NCBI RefSeq assembly: GCF_008905045.1
Contig: NZ_VWMY01000048.1
Coordinates: 1-64,000 of the forward strand
Direction: 5' to 3'
Origin: Streptomyces albicerus
GTDB lineage: Bacteria > Actinomycetota > Actinomycetes > Streptomycetales > Streptomycetaceae
DNA length: 64,000 nucleotides
Shown piece after piece: positions 44,078 to 52,782 of the stretch. Position 1 is the stretch's first letter; the number at the start of each line of letters is the position of its first letter. The notes beneath the pieces were generated by a model. The model was not told where the DNA came from and did no database searches. It saw only the letters and a list, made by a program, of their open reading frames with translations. A program made the position numbers and the translations under genes.

Positions 44078-44164
44078 CCCACACAAACCGCCCGCCCGGC
44101 CGGCCCTCCCCCCGGCCGGGCACCGCTTCCCCCTACCCGGCCGTCACTGGCGGAGGAACCACCC

Positions 44165-45124
44165 ATGACCACGCTCACCGCTCCCCGAAAAACAGCACCA
44201 CCACCCGCCCGCCCTCGGACCCGCTCGGGCGTCAGCAAGTGGCGGCGGCGCATCCCGCTGCTGCCGGCGCTGATCTTCACCATTGTCGTCACGCAACTGC
44301 CCTTCGTGGCCACCCTCGTCATCTCCACCTTCCAGTGGAACATCCTCCAGCCGGGCGACCGGCACTTCACCGGCCTGTCCAACTACGCCTTCGTCTTCAC
44401 CGACGAACGGCTGCGCGCCGCCGTGCTCAACACCGTCGTGCTCACCGCGTCGGTGGTGCTCATCAGCGTGCTTCTTGGCCTCGGTCTGGCGATGCTGCTC
44501 GACCGCCGGTTCGTCGGCCGCGGCTTGGCGCGCACCCTGCTCATCGCACCGTTCCTGGTCATGCCGGTCGCCGCATCGCTGCTGTGGAAGCACGCCATCT
44601 ACAACCCCGACTACGGACTGCTCAACGGCACGCTCAACGCCGTCTACCAGTTCTTCGGCGCCGACCACGGCCCCACAGTCGACTGGATCTCCTCGTACCC
44701 CATGCCCGCCGTCGTGGTGTCGCTGGTCTGGCAGTGGACGCCGTTCATGATGCTGATCCTGCTGGCCGGTCTGCAGGCGCAGCCCGGTGACGTCCTGGAG
44801 GCGGCCCGTGTCGACGGGGCCTCGGCCATGGCGACCTTCCGCTTCATCACTCTGCCGCACCTGCGCCAGTACCTCGAGCTGGGCATCCTGCTCGGCACCA
44901 TCTACGTCGTGCAGACCTTCGACGCGGTCTACACCATCACCCAGGGCGGCCCCGGCTCCCAGACCACCAACCTGCCCTACGAGATCTACCTGACCATGTT
45001 CCGCAAGTACGAGTACGGCGAAGCGGCCGCCGCCGGTGTCGTCGTCGTCCTCGGCTCGATCGTGATCGCGACGTTCGCGCTGCGCACCATCGCATCCCTG
45101 TTCCGCGAGGAGACATCCCGATGA
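44165..45124 (+). CDS. Polyol-type ABC transporter permease (first)
   Basis: 319 residues, basic N-terminus then six membrane helices. EAA loop LEAARVDGASAMATFRFITLPHL at about 217-239, followed by TIYVVQTFDAVYTITQGGPG, a hallmark of CUT1 MalF-type permeases. The stop overlaps the second permease start (ATGA). No ATPase gene is in the operon. Confidence 0.93.
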   Translation: MTTLTAPRKTAPPPARPRTRSGVSKWRRRIPLLPALIFTIVVTQLPFVATLVISTFQWNILQPGDRHFTGLSNYAFVFTDERLRAAVLNTVVLTASVVLISVLLGLGLAMLLDRRFVGRGLARTLLIAPFLVMPVAASLLWKHAIYNPDYGLLNGTLNAVYQFFGADHGPTVDWISSYPMPAVVVSLVWQWTPFMMLILLAGLQAQPGDVLEAARVDGASAMATFRFITLPHLRQYLELGILLGTIYVVQTFDAVYTITQGGPGSQTTNLPYEIYLTMFRKYEYGEAAAAGVVVVLGSIVIATFALRTIASLFREETSR

Positions 45125-46008
45125 CCGCGCACGCAGCAGTCGGCGCCCCCGGAGCGAGGCTCAGAAAGCTCTTCCGCCGTCACGACGACCCCGCCGGTAC
45201 GCCCCGGCTGTCGCCCCTGTGGACCTTCGTCGCCTGGCTCGCCACCCTGGCCTTCTTCGCGCCGGTGGCCTGGATGGTGCTCACCTCCTTCCACCAGGAG
45301 GCCGACGCGGCGACCAACCCGCCCACCCCGCTGGCTCCGCTCACCCTCGACCAGTACCAGCTGCTGTTCGGCCGGGACATCACCCCCTTCCTCCTCAACT
45401 CGGCCATGGCCAGCGTCATCTCCACCCTGCTGGTGCTCGCCCTGGCGGTGCCGACGGCCTACGCACTGTCCATCAAGCCGGTCGAGAAGTGGACCGACGT
45501 GATGTTCTTCTTCCTGTCCACCAAGTTCCTCCCGGCCATCGCGGCCCTGCTCCCGGTCTACATGATCGTCAAAGAGGTCGGGATGCTGGACAACGTATGG
45601 ACGCTGATCGTCCTCTACACCGCGATGAACCTCCCGATCGCGGTGTGGATGATGCGCTCGTTCCTCGCCGAGGTCCCCAAGGAGATCCTGGAAGCCGCCG
45701 AGGTCGACGGCGCCAACCTGCCCACGGTGCTGCTGCGCATCGTCGCGCCGGTCGCCATGCCCGGCCTGGCCGCCACCTCGCTGATCTGCTTCATCTTCAG
45801 CTGGAACGAGTTCATGTTCGCCGTGAACCTCACCGCCACCCAGGCCTCCACCGCGCCGGTGTTCCTGGTCGGCTTCATCACCAACGAAGGCCTGTTCCTG
45901 GCCCGGCTGTGCGCGGCGGCCACCCTGGTCTCGCTGCCGGTCCTGATCGCCGGCTTCGCCGCCCAGGACAAACTCGTCCGCGGCCTGTCCCTGGGAGCCG
46001 TGAAGTGA
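45121..46008 (+). CDS. Polyol-type ABC transporter permease (second)
   Basis: 295 residues, six membrane helices, EAA loop LEAAEVDGANLPTVLLRIVAPVAMPG at about 193-218. The helix LMVLTSFHQEADA region and ISWNEF-like segment FIFSWNEFMFAVNLT fit MalG-type permeases. The final codons overlap the start of a dehydrogenase remnant. Confidence 0.93.
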   Translation: MTAHAAVGAPGARLRKLFRRHDDPAGTPRLSPLWTFVAWLATLAFFAPVAWMVLTSFHQEADAATNPPTPLAPLTLDQYQLLFGRDITPFLLNSAMASVISTLLVLALAVPTAYALSIKPVEKWTDVMFFFLSTKFLPAIAALLPVYMIVKEVGMLDNVWTLIVLYTAMNLPIAVWMMRSFLAEVPKEILEAAEVDGANLPTVLLRIVAPVAMPGLAATSLICFIFSWNEFMFAVNLTATQASTAPVFLVGFITNEGLFLARLCAAATLVSLPVLIAGFAAQDKLVRGLSLGAVK

Positions 46009-46291
46009 GAGCCGTCATCACCCAGCCCGGAAGTATGGAGATCACCACCGTCGACGATCCCGCCCCTCGCCCGCGGGAGATCGTCGTAGAGGTGTCGGCC
46101 CGGGTCGCTGATGAAGACGTCCGGGTCGATGACGCCGGTGGCGAAGAGATCGGCGGCGCGTTCGAAGCTGTGCAGCACGGCCATGGAGCCGGTGACGCCT
46201 CCCGCTGATGGCGTTCCCGGACGCGATCGCCCGCTTCCAGGCGGGCCTCGGCCGCAAGATCCAGATCCAGCCCGGACTCAAGGACACATAG
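46005..46291 (+). pseudogene. Zinc alcohol dehydrogenase remnant with an internal inversion
   Basis: GTG at 46005 overlaps the permease stop and opens a normal MDR-dehydrogenase N-terminus (RAVITQPGSMEITTVDD...EIVVEVSA) for about 32 residues. Then the plus frame turns to nonsense, but the minus strand of about 46101-46206 reads GSMAVLHSFERAADLF, ATGVIDPDVFISD, a late segment of the same family. At 46208 the plus strand resumes with FPDAIARFQAGLGRKIQIQPG, the family C-terminus, to TAG at 46291. Thus some 250 internal residues are gone and a ~105-bp piece is inverted. The gene is dead; an intact dehydrogenase follows. Confidence 0.75.
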
Positions 46292-46398
46292 GACCCGCGG
46301 CCCATCCCTGCACCTCTCCCCCACCCGTCGAGCCGCGCGTCGATGCCCACCCCGCCGCCGACGCCGCCCGACCGCACCCGAAACGGAGCACCACCCCC

Positions 46399-47433
46399 AT
46401 GTCCCAGCAGATCCGCCGTGTCCTCGTCCGGTCGATCGACGACATCACCGTCGAGCACATCCCCGCGCCGATCGCCGACGAGGGCGAACTCCTTGTCCGC
46501 ACCGCCGTGGTGGGTGTCTGCGGCTCCGACACCCACGCCGCCCAGGGTCACCACCCGTTCATGCCCCTGCCCTACCACCCCGGCCACGAGGCGGTCGGCG
46601 TCGTCGCCGCCGTAGGCCCCGGCGCCGACGGATTCGCCCCGGGCGACCGGATAATCGTCGAGCCGAACCTCTTCTGCGGGCAGTGCCCCCAGTGCCGTAC
46701 CGGCCGCTACAACATTTGCGAGGAGCTGAAGGTCTTCGGCTGCCAGACCCCCGGCGCCATGACGGATCTGTTCACCATCCCCGCCGACCGCGTCCACCGC
46801 ATCCCCGAGGGCATGAGCGACATCGAGGCCGCCCTCGTCGAGCCGCTGGCCACTCCGGTGCACGCCGTGGCCAAGGCCGGTGACCTCACCGGACGTAGTG
46901 TGGTCGTCCTCGGCGCCGGACCCATCGGTCTGCTCGTGCTCGCCGCCGCCCGGCACGCGGGCGCCGCGAAGATCGCCGTCACGGACCTGCTGCCGGGCAA
47001 GCGGGAACGCGGCCTGCGCCTCGGAGCCGACGCCGCCCTGCCCGCCGACGCCGCCGACCTCACCGAGCAGGCCCGTCAGGCGCTCGGCGGACCGGTCGAC
47101 GTGGTCTTCGACTGCGTGGCCCGGGAGCAGTCCATGGCCCAGGCCACCGACCTGGTCGCCAAGGGCGGCCGGATCATCGTCGTCGGCGTCGGAGCCGCAG
47201 GGGCCACCCCCGTCCGCCTCGACCTGATCCAGGACCGCGAGATCAGCGTCGAGGGCACGCTGATGTACACGGCCGACGACTACCGCACCGCCATCGCCCT
47301 GATCGCCTCGGGCGCCGTCGACACCGACGAGATCGTCACCGCCACGTTCCCCTTGGAGGAGGCGGCCAAGGCCTTCACCGCCTCGCTCGCCCCGGAACAT
47401 GTCAAGGTGTTGGTCACCGTGGAAGCGCCCTAG
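46399..47433 (+). CDS. Zinc-dependent alcohol (polyol) dehydrogenase
   Basis: 344 residues from ATG at 46399 (GGAG about 12 bases upstream). Catalytic zinc ligands in VGVCGSDTHAA (Cys) and YHPGHEAVGVV (His, Glu); structural zinc cysteines in CGQCPQCRTGRYNIC; NAD fold VVVLGAGPIGLLVLAAA. The family includes sorbitol, threonine and other secondary-alcohol dehydrogenases. Downstream of a polyol-type transporter it probably oxidises the imported sugar alcohol to a ketose. It apparently survives while a second dehydrogenase just upstream has decayed. Confidence 0.92.
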   Translation: MSQQIRRVLVRSIDDITVEHIPAPIADEGELLVRTAVVGVCGSDTHAAQGHHPFMPLPYHPGHEAVGVVAAVGPGADGFAPGDRIIVEPNLFCGQCPQCRTGRYNICEELKVFGCQTPGAMTDLFTIPADRVHRIPEGMSDIEAALVEPLATPVHAVAKAGDLTGRSVVVLGAGPIGLLVLAAARHAGAAKIAVTDLLPGKRERGLRLGADAALPADAADLTEQARQALGGPVDVVFDCVAREQSMAQATDLVAKGGRIIVVGVGAAGATPVRLDLIQDREISVEGTLMYTADDYRTAIALIASGAVDTDEIVTATFPLEEAAKAFTASLAPEHVKVLVTVEAP

Positions 47434-47449
47434 TGGCCGCTGAGAGCGG

Positions 47450-47471
47450 CCGGCCGGGCCTGCCCGGCCGG
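47450..47471 (+). terminator. 9-bp GC hairpin after the dehydrogenase gene
   Basis: Arms CCGGCCGGG (47450-47458) and CCCGGCCGG (47463-47471) around a four-base loop, 17 bases after the dehydrogenase stop. No T-run. It may attenuate rather than end transcription into the regulator gene. Confidence 0.6.
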
Positions 47472-47629
47472 GCGGAAGCAGGTAGGCGACGGCTCCCGGC
47501 CCCTCCCGGACCGTATGCGAGACTTCGAGGTCGAAGCCGCCAGCCGTCGCCACGGACCGCGAGGCTGTCAGCACGGCCCGCCCCACAGCCGCGCCACGGA
47601 CACACAAAGCAAAGAGGGGGAGAGCTGTA

Positions 47630-48436
47630 GTGCCCGCCAGGACTCGGTCGTCGCAGGCCGCAGTGGAGGAACGGCGTCAGTCCGTGCTGCGCCATGTCGT
47701 CGAACACGGCGAGACCCGCATCGACGAACTCGCCGACCACTTCGGCGTCAGCCTGATGACGATGCACCGCGACCTCGACGACCTCGCCCAGCGTTCCCTT
47801 CTCCGCAAGGAACGCGGCCGGGCCGTCCCCTTCCCGGCGGTCCTCATGGAAACGGCGACACGTTTCCGCGAAAGCGCCGCCATCTCGGCCAAGGAGGCCC
47901 TGTGCCACGCCGCACTCGGCCACATCAAGCCCGGCAGCACGGTGCTCATGGACGACTCCACCACCCTCTTCCCCCTCGCACCCGCCCTGGCCGAGCTCGA
48001 GCGGATCACCATCGTCACCAACTCGGTCGGCCTGGCACAGCGTCTGGGGTCCGCGCCGGGCCTGGACGTCACCCTGCTCGGCGGGCGCTATCACGCCGAC
48101 TTCAATTCCTGCACCGGCCCCGAGCTCACCCGTACCCTCTCCCGCATACACGCCGACCTCGCCCTGATGTCCGCCACCGCCGTCCACGCGGGACGGCTCT
48201 TCCACCCGCTCAGCGAATATGTCGAGGTCAAGCTGGCCATGCTCGAATCCGCCGAGCGGGCCTTGCTCCTCGTGGACCACTCGAAGTTCGGCAAGACCGC
48301 CACCCACGCGTACGGCACGGTGGCCGACTACGAGACGGTCATCACCGACACCGGCACACCCGACGCGGAGATCGCGGCCCTCCGCGATCTCGGCGTCCCC
48401 GTCGAAGCAGTCCACCCCGGAAAGCACACCCCGTGA
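47630..48436 (+). CDS. DeoR family transcriptional regulator
   Basis: 268 residues from GTG at 47630 with GGGGGAGAG upstream. N-terminal HTH (about 15-68: RHVVEHGETRIDELADHFG, VSLMTMHRDLDDL) and the DeoR sensor domain (GSTVLMDDSTTLFPLAPAL, ITIVTNSVGLA, LLGGRYHADFNSCTG, ALLLVDHSKFGKTATH). Such proteins sense sugar phosphates. The SVSLMTMHRDL helix departs from the usual VSxxTIRRDL. The stop overlaps the HAD gene (GTGA). Probable regulator of the polyol operon and divergent kinase. Confidence 0.92.
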   Translation: MPARTRSSQAAVEERRQSVLRHVVEHGETRIDELADHFGVSLMTMHRDLDDLAQRSLLRKERGRAVPFPAVLMETATRFRESAAISAKEALCHAALGHIKPGSTVLMDDSTTLFPLAPALAELERITIVTNSVGLAQRLGSAPGLDVTLLGGRYHADFNSCTGPELTRTLSRIHADLALMSATAVHAGRLFHPLSEYVEVKLAMLESAERALLLVDHSKFGKTATHAYGTVADYETVITDTGTPDAEIAALRDLGVPVEAVHPGKHTP

Positions 48437-49170
48437 TACACGCCCTGTTCGAAACCCCCAGCACCTACCGTCCCACCGCCGCGGAGATGGCCGCGCCCGT
48501 ACCGCCGGTCGAGGCCGTGCTGTTCGACTTCAGCAACACGATCTTCCAGATGATCGACCTCGAGACATGGCTGGGCCGAGTCGCCGCCGCCAGCGACCGT
48601 GCCGACGTGCTGGAGCAGGCCGGTGCCGTGGCCGGGATCGCGCGACAACTGCGGGACGCCTTCCGGCTGCCCGCCGTCGTCGCCCTCCAGGAAGGCCGCG
48701 ACCTCTCCCCCGAGCAGCACCGCCGCGCCATGCGGGGATGGTGGGGACACGTCGACTTCCTGCGCGGCGTCGAGGAAACGGCCTACCGGGAACTCACCGC
48801 ACCCGACGCCTGGCTGCCTTACCCCGACACCGAACTCACCCTCCGTGCGCTGCGCGCCCGCGGGCTGCGCATCGGGATCGTGAGCGACTTCGCCTGGGAT
48901 CTGCGGATCCACCTGGCCCGAGCCGGTCTGGAGGACCTGGTCGACGCGTGCGTGATCTCCTGCGAGGCGGGTCGGGAGAAGCCCGATCCCCAGCTGTTCC
49001 TCAAGGCCTGCGCGGACCTCGGTGTCGATCTCCGCACCACGCTCATGGTCGGCGACAACCCGGTACGGGACGGCGGCGCCACCGCCTGCGGTATGCGCGC
49101 CTACATCCTCCCGGCCGAACAGCGCACCGGCGATCGGGGTCTGTCGGAAGTCCTCCGGCTCGTGGCCTGA
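48433..49170 (+). CDS. HAD family phosphatase
   Basis: 245 residues from GTG at 48433. Motif I is LFDFSNTIF (Asp32 nucleophile) with Ser in place of the second Asp of DxDxT, motif II IVSDF, Lys in GREKPDP, and motif IV MVGDNPVRDGG. The cap domain has a short helical insertion. The missing general acid/base Asp suggests either slow phosphatase activity or a different reaction. Translationally coupled to the DeoR gene, it may dephosphorylate a sugar phosphate made by the divergent kinase or the effector of the regulator. Confidence 0.88.
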   Translation: MIHALFETPSTYRPTAAEMAAPVPPVEAVLFDFSNTIFQMIDLETWLGRVAAASDRADVLEQAGAVAGIARQLRDAFRLPAVVALQEGRDLSPEQHRRAMRGWWGHVDFLRGVEETAYRELTAPDAWLPYPDTELTLRALRARGLRIGIVSDFAWDLRIHLARAGLEDLVDACVISCEAGREKPDPQLFLKACADLGVDLRTTLMVGDNPVRDGGATACGMRAYILPAEQRTGDRGLSEVLRLVA

Positions 49171-49317
49171 CCCACCGCCGGAAGACGGGCGGAGACGGGG
49201 GTGGCAAACGGCAGGCCACTGCCGCGTCCTGGACCCGGTACCGAAAAGGGGTGGCTGCCAGCCGCCGCTCCGGTGCAGCACTCACAACGTCAGGTCGTGT
49301 CGGACTGACGGTGGTCT

Positions 49318-49351
49318 CGGTGCGCTCACTGGTGTGCCGGTGAGCGCACCG
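49318..49351. terminator. 12-bp hairpin between convergent operons
   Basis: Arms CGGTGCGCTCAC (49318-49329) and GTGAGCGCACCG (49340-49351) pair perfectly around ten bases, about 150 bases after the HAD stop and before the converging amine-type operon. A likely bidirectional terminator. Confidence 0.75.
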
Positions 49352-49420
49352 GCGCGGTGAGGCCCAGCATTCTTCGCTCACCCACGCTGCTTCCGGTTGG
49401 GGACCGTGCGCACAGAGGCG

Positions 49421-49515
49421 TCAGGGCGTTTCCGGCGGAGTCCGGAGACCCTGTACCGCGCCGGTGCCCCACGCCCAAGCCGCGATCTCGACGCGGTTGC
49501 GGATGCGGAGCTTGG
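49421..49515 (-). pseudogene. LuxR-family HTH tail, remnant
   Basis: Immediately after the amidohydrolase stop, in another minus frame, the sequence reads TKLRIRNRVEIAAWAWGTG, then AVQGLRTPPETP and TGA at 49421. That is the C-terminal half of a LuxR/NarL-type recognition helix region (VxxxxxKLxIRNRVEIAxW). No HTH or sensor domain precedes it; the frame upstream lies inside the amidohydrolase gene. The piece is best read as the stump of a truncated response-regulator gene next to a rearrangement point. Confidence 0.7.
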
Positions 49516-51171
49516 TCACAGGTCGCCGTGAACCGCCTCGCCGTCCACGAGGGTCAGGACGGGCCGGGCCGAACTGACCGCTTCCAGGTCGGTCAGCGGG
49601 CGGTCGAGGACCACGAGATCGGCGCGGCGGCCGACGGTGAGCGTGCCGACCTCGTCCTCCGCGTGGTTGGCGTAGGCCGAACCCGCAGTGTAGGCGGCCA
49701 GCGCAACGTCCAGGTCAAGGGCGTGCTGGGACTCCAGGGGGTCGATGAAGACCCCGTCGCCGACCGCGTGCGGGTCCTGACGTGGGCCGAGGCGGGTGGC
49801 GGCCGTGTAGATCGCCCAGAAGGGGTTGGGGTCGGTCACCGGCCAGTCGCTGCCCATGGCGAGGCGGGCGCCGGCCGCCTTCAGCTCCTGGAAGGGGAAG
49901 TGCCGGGCCTCCCGTTCGGGTCCGAGGAGCGGCAGCTTGCGCTCCACGATCTCCTTGTCGCGACGGGCCCACAGGGCCTGGATGTTGGCGATCACGCCGA
50001 GTTCCGCGAAGCGCGGCACGTCGTCGGGGTCGACCACGTCCAGGTGTGCGATCTGGTGCCGGTTGTCGTGGCCGGGGTTGGCCCGTCGGGCCGCTTCGAG
50101 GGCGTCGAGGCATTCGCGCACGGCGCGGTCGCCGACGGCGTGCATGTGGATCTGGAAGCTGCGGCCGTCCAGCTCGCGGCAGATCTCCCGGAGCTCATTG
50201 GGGTCGATGAAGGACGCGCCGGTGCCGGCGTCGTGGTGGACGTCCCCGTAGTAGGGCTGGAGCATGGCGCCCGTACAGTTCTCGCACACTCCGTCCTGCA
50301 TGACCTTGACGGAGATGGGCCGGAAGCGGCCGATGGTGCTGGTGGCTCGACGCTCCTCCAGGGAGTCCAGCTGGTCGAGGCCCTTCTCGGCGGCCCACCA
50401 CAGCGCGCCGACGACCCGCGCGGTGAGTCTGCCGTCGCCAGCGAGGCGCCGGTAGACGGGCAGAGGGTCCGGCATGCCCCACAGGGATCCGACGCAGGCG
50501 TCCTGCCATCCGGTGACGCCCATCGCGTGCAGATGGCTCTGTGCCGCCAGGAGCGCCTGTTCGGCGAACTCGTCGCTGACCGGCGGCAGCAGGTCGGTGA
50601 CGAGGTCACCGGCCCGCTCCACCAGCACTCCCGTGGCGACACCGTCGGCATCGCGGTTGATGCGGCCGTTGACAGGGTCCGGGGTGTGGTCATCGATCTT
50701 GGCGAGTTCCAGGGCCCTGCTGTTCGCCCAGACGCCGTGGCCGTCGTGGCTGACGAACACCGCGGGCCGGTTGGGGACCAGTTCGTCCAGGAGGGCCCGG
50801 GAGGGCAGTCCGCCCGGGAAGGTGTCCCCGTACCACCCGGTGCCGCTGATCCACTCCAGTTCGGGATGGCTGTCGGCGTAGGTCCGGATGGTGGAACGGT
50901 ACCGGTCGAGTGCGTGCGGCAGACGGGACAGGTCGCAGGTCAGCAGCTGTACACCGGCGGCCATGGGGTGGACGTGGGCGTCGGTGAAACCGGGCAGGAC
51001 CGTGGCGCCGCCCGCGTCGACGATCCGGGTGTCGTGTCCGGCCAGATCGGCCAGTGGTTCCCGGTCCATCGCGCTGATCCGTCCCTGCGTGACGGCCAGG
51101 GACGTGATGTCCGGTTGCTCGGTGTGGACCTTGGCATTGACGATGACGAGGTCGGGTCGGGTGGTGCTCAC
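49516..51171 (-). CDS. Amidohydrolase, YtcJ-like
   Basis: 551 residues from GTG at 51171 with GAAGGGA upstream; longer starts would run into the permease. Amidohydrolase_3 fold: LPGFTDAHVHPMAAG (metal HxH), FVSHDGHGVWANSRAL, FQIHMHAVGDRAVRECLDAL, HQIAHLDVVDPDDV, LAMGSDWPVTDPNPFWAIYTA, and ADLVVLDRPLT. It hydrolyses an amide or formamide bond; NfdA-type relatives release amines from N-substituted formamides. Last gene of the operon, 23 bases after the NCS1 permease. Confidence 0.92.
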   Translation of the reverse strand: MSTTRPDLVIVNAKVHTEQPDITSLAVTQGRISAMDREPLADLAGHDTRIVDAGGATVLPGFTDAHVHPMAAGVQLLTCDLSRLPHALDRYRSTIRTYADSHPELEWISGTGWYGDTFPGGLPSRALLDELVPNRPAVFVSHDGHGVWANSRALELAKIDDHTPDPVNGRINRDADGVATGVLVERAGDLVTDLLPPVSDEFAEQALLAAQSHLHAMGVTGWQDACVGSLWGMPDPLPVYRRLAGDGRLTARVVGALWWAAEKGLDQLDSLEERRATSTIGRFRPISVKVMQDGVCENCTGAMLQPYYGDVHHDAGTGASFIDPNELREICRELDGRSFQIHMHAVGDRAVRECLDALEAARRANPGHDNRHQIAHLDVVDPDDVPRFAELGVIANIQALWARRDKEIVERKLPLLGPEREARHFPFQELKAAGARLAMGSDWPVTDPNPFWAIYTAATRLGPRQDPHAVGDGVFIDPLESQHALDLDVALAAYTAGSAYANHAEDEVGTLTVGRRADLVVLDRPLTDLEAVSSARPVLTLVDGEAVHGDL

Positions 51172-51194
51172 GGCGGTCCCTTCTGCGGGCGGGT

Positions 51195-52643
51195 TCAGCG
51201 GGTGGCGGCGACGGAGACGTCGGGCCGGGGTTGCTGGGAACGCCGTGCGACCAGCCAGTAGAGGCATCCGCTCACGGCGAGCCCGACCAGCCAGGCGAGG
51301 TCGATGCCGCCGATCTCGGCGGCGACGGGACCCACGTACATCGGCAGGACCACGAAGGGGATCTGCACGGCCAGCCCTACGAGATAGACGACCAGGGCCG
51401 GAACGTTCCAGGAGCCGTACGGGCCTCCACCGGGCGCGAAGAAGGCCGGTACGTTGTAGTGCCCGTCACGGATAACGAAGTAGTCGACCAGGTTGATCGC
51501 CGACCACGGCACGAGGACGTAGAGGAGCACGGTGATGAAATTGGTGAACGAGGTGAGGAAGCCGCCCGTCGCGGCCAGCGCGACGACCACTCCGACAACG
51601 TGCAGGACTCCGGAGGTCACCAGTCGTGCCTTCAGACCGGGCAGCCAGCCGGGCTTGAAGGTCTCGGCGAGGGTGAGGGTGTTGAGGGTGGCGCAGTAGA
51701 CGTTGCCGGCGTTGCCGAGTGCCGAGGCACCCGCGAAGGCCAGCAGGACGGTCGTGGACAGGCCTCCGGTGAGTGAGGCGAGACCGCCGACCACGTCGTC
51801 GCCCTTGGCCGCGGATCCGACCAGGCACCCCAGGGTCATGACGAGCACCGAGCTGATCAACGTTCCACCGTAGGTCGCCCAGAAGGCGGCGCGCGCGCCG
51901 GAGCCGGACGGCATGTAGCGGGAGTAGTCCGAGACGTACGGGGCGTAGGCGATCTGCCACACCGCTCCCACGGCGATCATGGAGACGAAGCCGGTACCGG
52001 AGAAGGTTCCCGCGGTCAGCGCGCCGTCGGGCACCCCGGAGACCAGGATCCAGACGAGGGAGGCGAGGACCAGCAGGCCGACCACGACGGCACTGACCGT
52101 GATGATCACCTTGATGAGCCGCAGACCGATGACGGTGATGGCCATGCTGACGACGGCCGCTCCGACGATGGCGGCGGTCGGATCGACGGCGGAGTAGACG
52201 CCGTGCAGGGACTGCGCTCCGACGACGAGGTTGGAGATGTAGAAGCCCATGAACATCACCATGGCGACCAGGACCACGAGGGCGGCGCCCTTGGTGCCGA
52301 ACTGTCCGCGGGCCTGGATCATCTGCGGCACGCCCAGTTGGGGTCCTTGGGATGCGTGCAGGGCCATGAAGACGCCGCCCACCAGGTTGCCGATCACGAC
52401 GGCGAGCAGCGCCCATCCGAACGGCAGGGCGAAGGCGGTGGTGGCGAGCGCGCCGGTGATGACCGTGAGCGGCAGCATGTTGACGCCCAGCCAGATGCCG
52501 AAGACACCGCGGGCGGTGCCCGTGCGTTCCGCTTCGGGGATGGGGCCGATGGTGTGCTGTTCCATCAGGCCGGAGGTGCCAGGGGTTTCGGCGGCTTGCA
52601 CGGGGGCCGCTTCGGGTGCGGCCGGGGCTCTGTCGGTCGTCAT
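51195..52643 (-). CDS. NCS1 family permease (cytosine/purine type)
   Basis: 482 residues, 12 membrane helices. FGIWLGVNMLPLTVITGALA, GPQLGVPQMIQARGQFGTKG, YVSDYSRYMPSGSGARAAFW and LVPWSAINLVDYFVIRDGHYN are hallmark NCS1 segments. Members import nucleobases, hydantoins, thiamine or related nitrogen compounds. Within this operon a cyclic amide or amine-containing substrate is likely, hydrolysed next by the amidohydrolase. Confidence 0.92.
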   Translation of the reverse strand: MTTDRAPAAPEAAPVQAAETPGTSGLMEQHTIGPIPEAERTGTARGVFGIWLGVNMLPLTVITGALATTAFALPFGWALLAVVIGNLVGGVFMALHASQGPQLGVPQMIQARGQFGTKGAALVVLVAMVMFMGFYISNLVVGAQSLHGVYSAVDPTAAIVGAAVVSMAITVIGLRLIKVIITVSAVVVGLLVLASLVWILVSGVPDGALTAGTFSGTGFVSMIAVGAVWQIAYAPYVSDYSRYMPSGSGARAAFWATYGGTLISSVLVMTLGCLVGSAAKGDDVVGGLASLTGGLSTTVLLAFAGASALGNAGNVYCATLNTLTLAETFKPGWLPGLKARLVTSGVLHVVGVVVALAATGGFLTSFTNFITVLLYVLVPWSAINLVDYFVIRDGHYNVPAFFAPGGGPYGSWNVPALVVYLVGLAVQIPFVVLPMYVGPVAAEIGGIDLAWLVGLAVSGCLYWLVARRSQQPRPDVSVAATR

Positions 52644-52782
52644 CGGTCGGTGCCTTTCGTGCCGAGTATGGGGAGCGTCGGCCGGAGCCGGGGTTGCCTG
52701 GTGCGGGCGCTCGAGAATGCGCCGGGGTGGAGGGAGCGCGGACGGTTCCGTTCGAGAACTGCGGATTCTCCGGTGCCGGTGG

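Noticed and set aside
42407..44086. Long N-terminal extension of the kinase frame
   Set aside because: The minus frame stays open far upstream, but it is antisense to the binding-protein gene; kinase motifs and the ribosome site place the start at 42406.
46208..46291. Small independent gene MAFPDAIARF...
   Set aside because: The sequence is the conserved C-terminus of alcohol dehydrogenases, so it is part of the broken gene.
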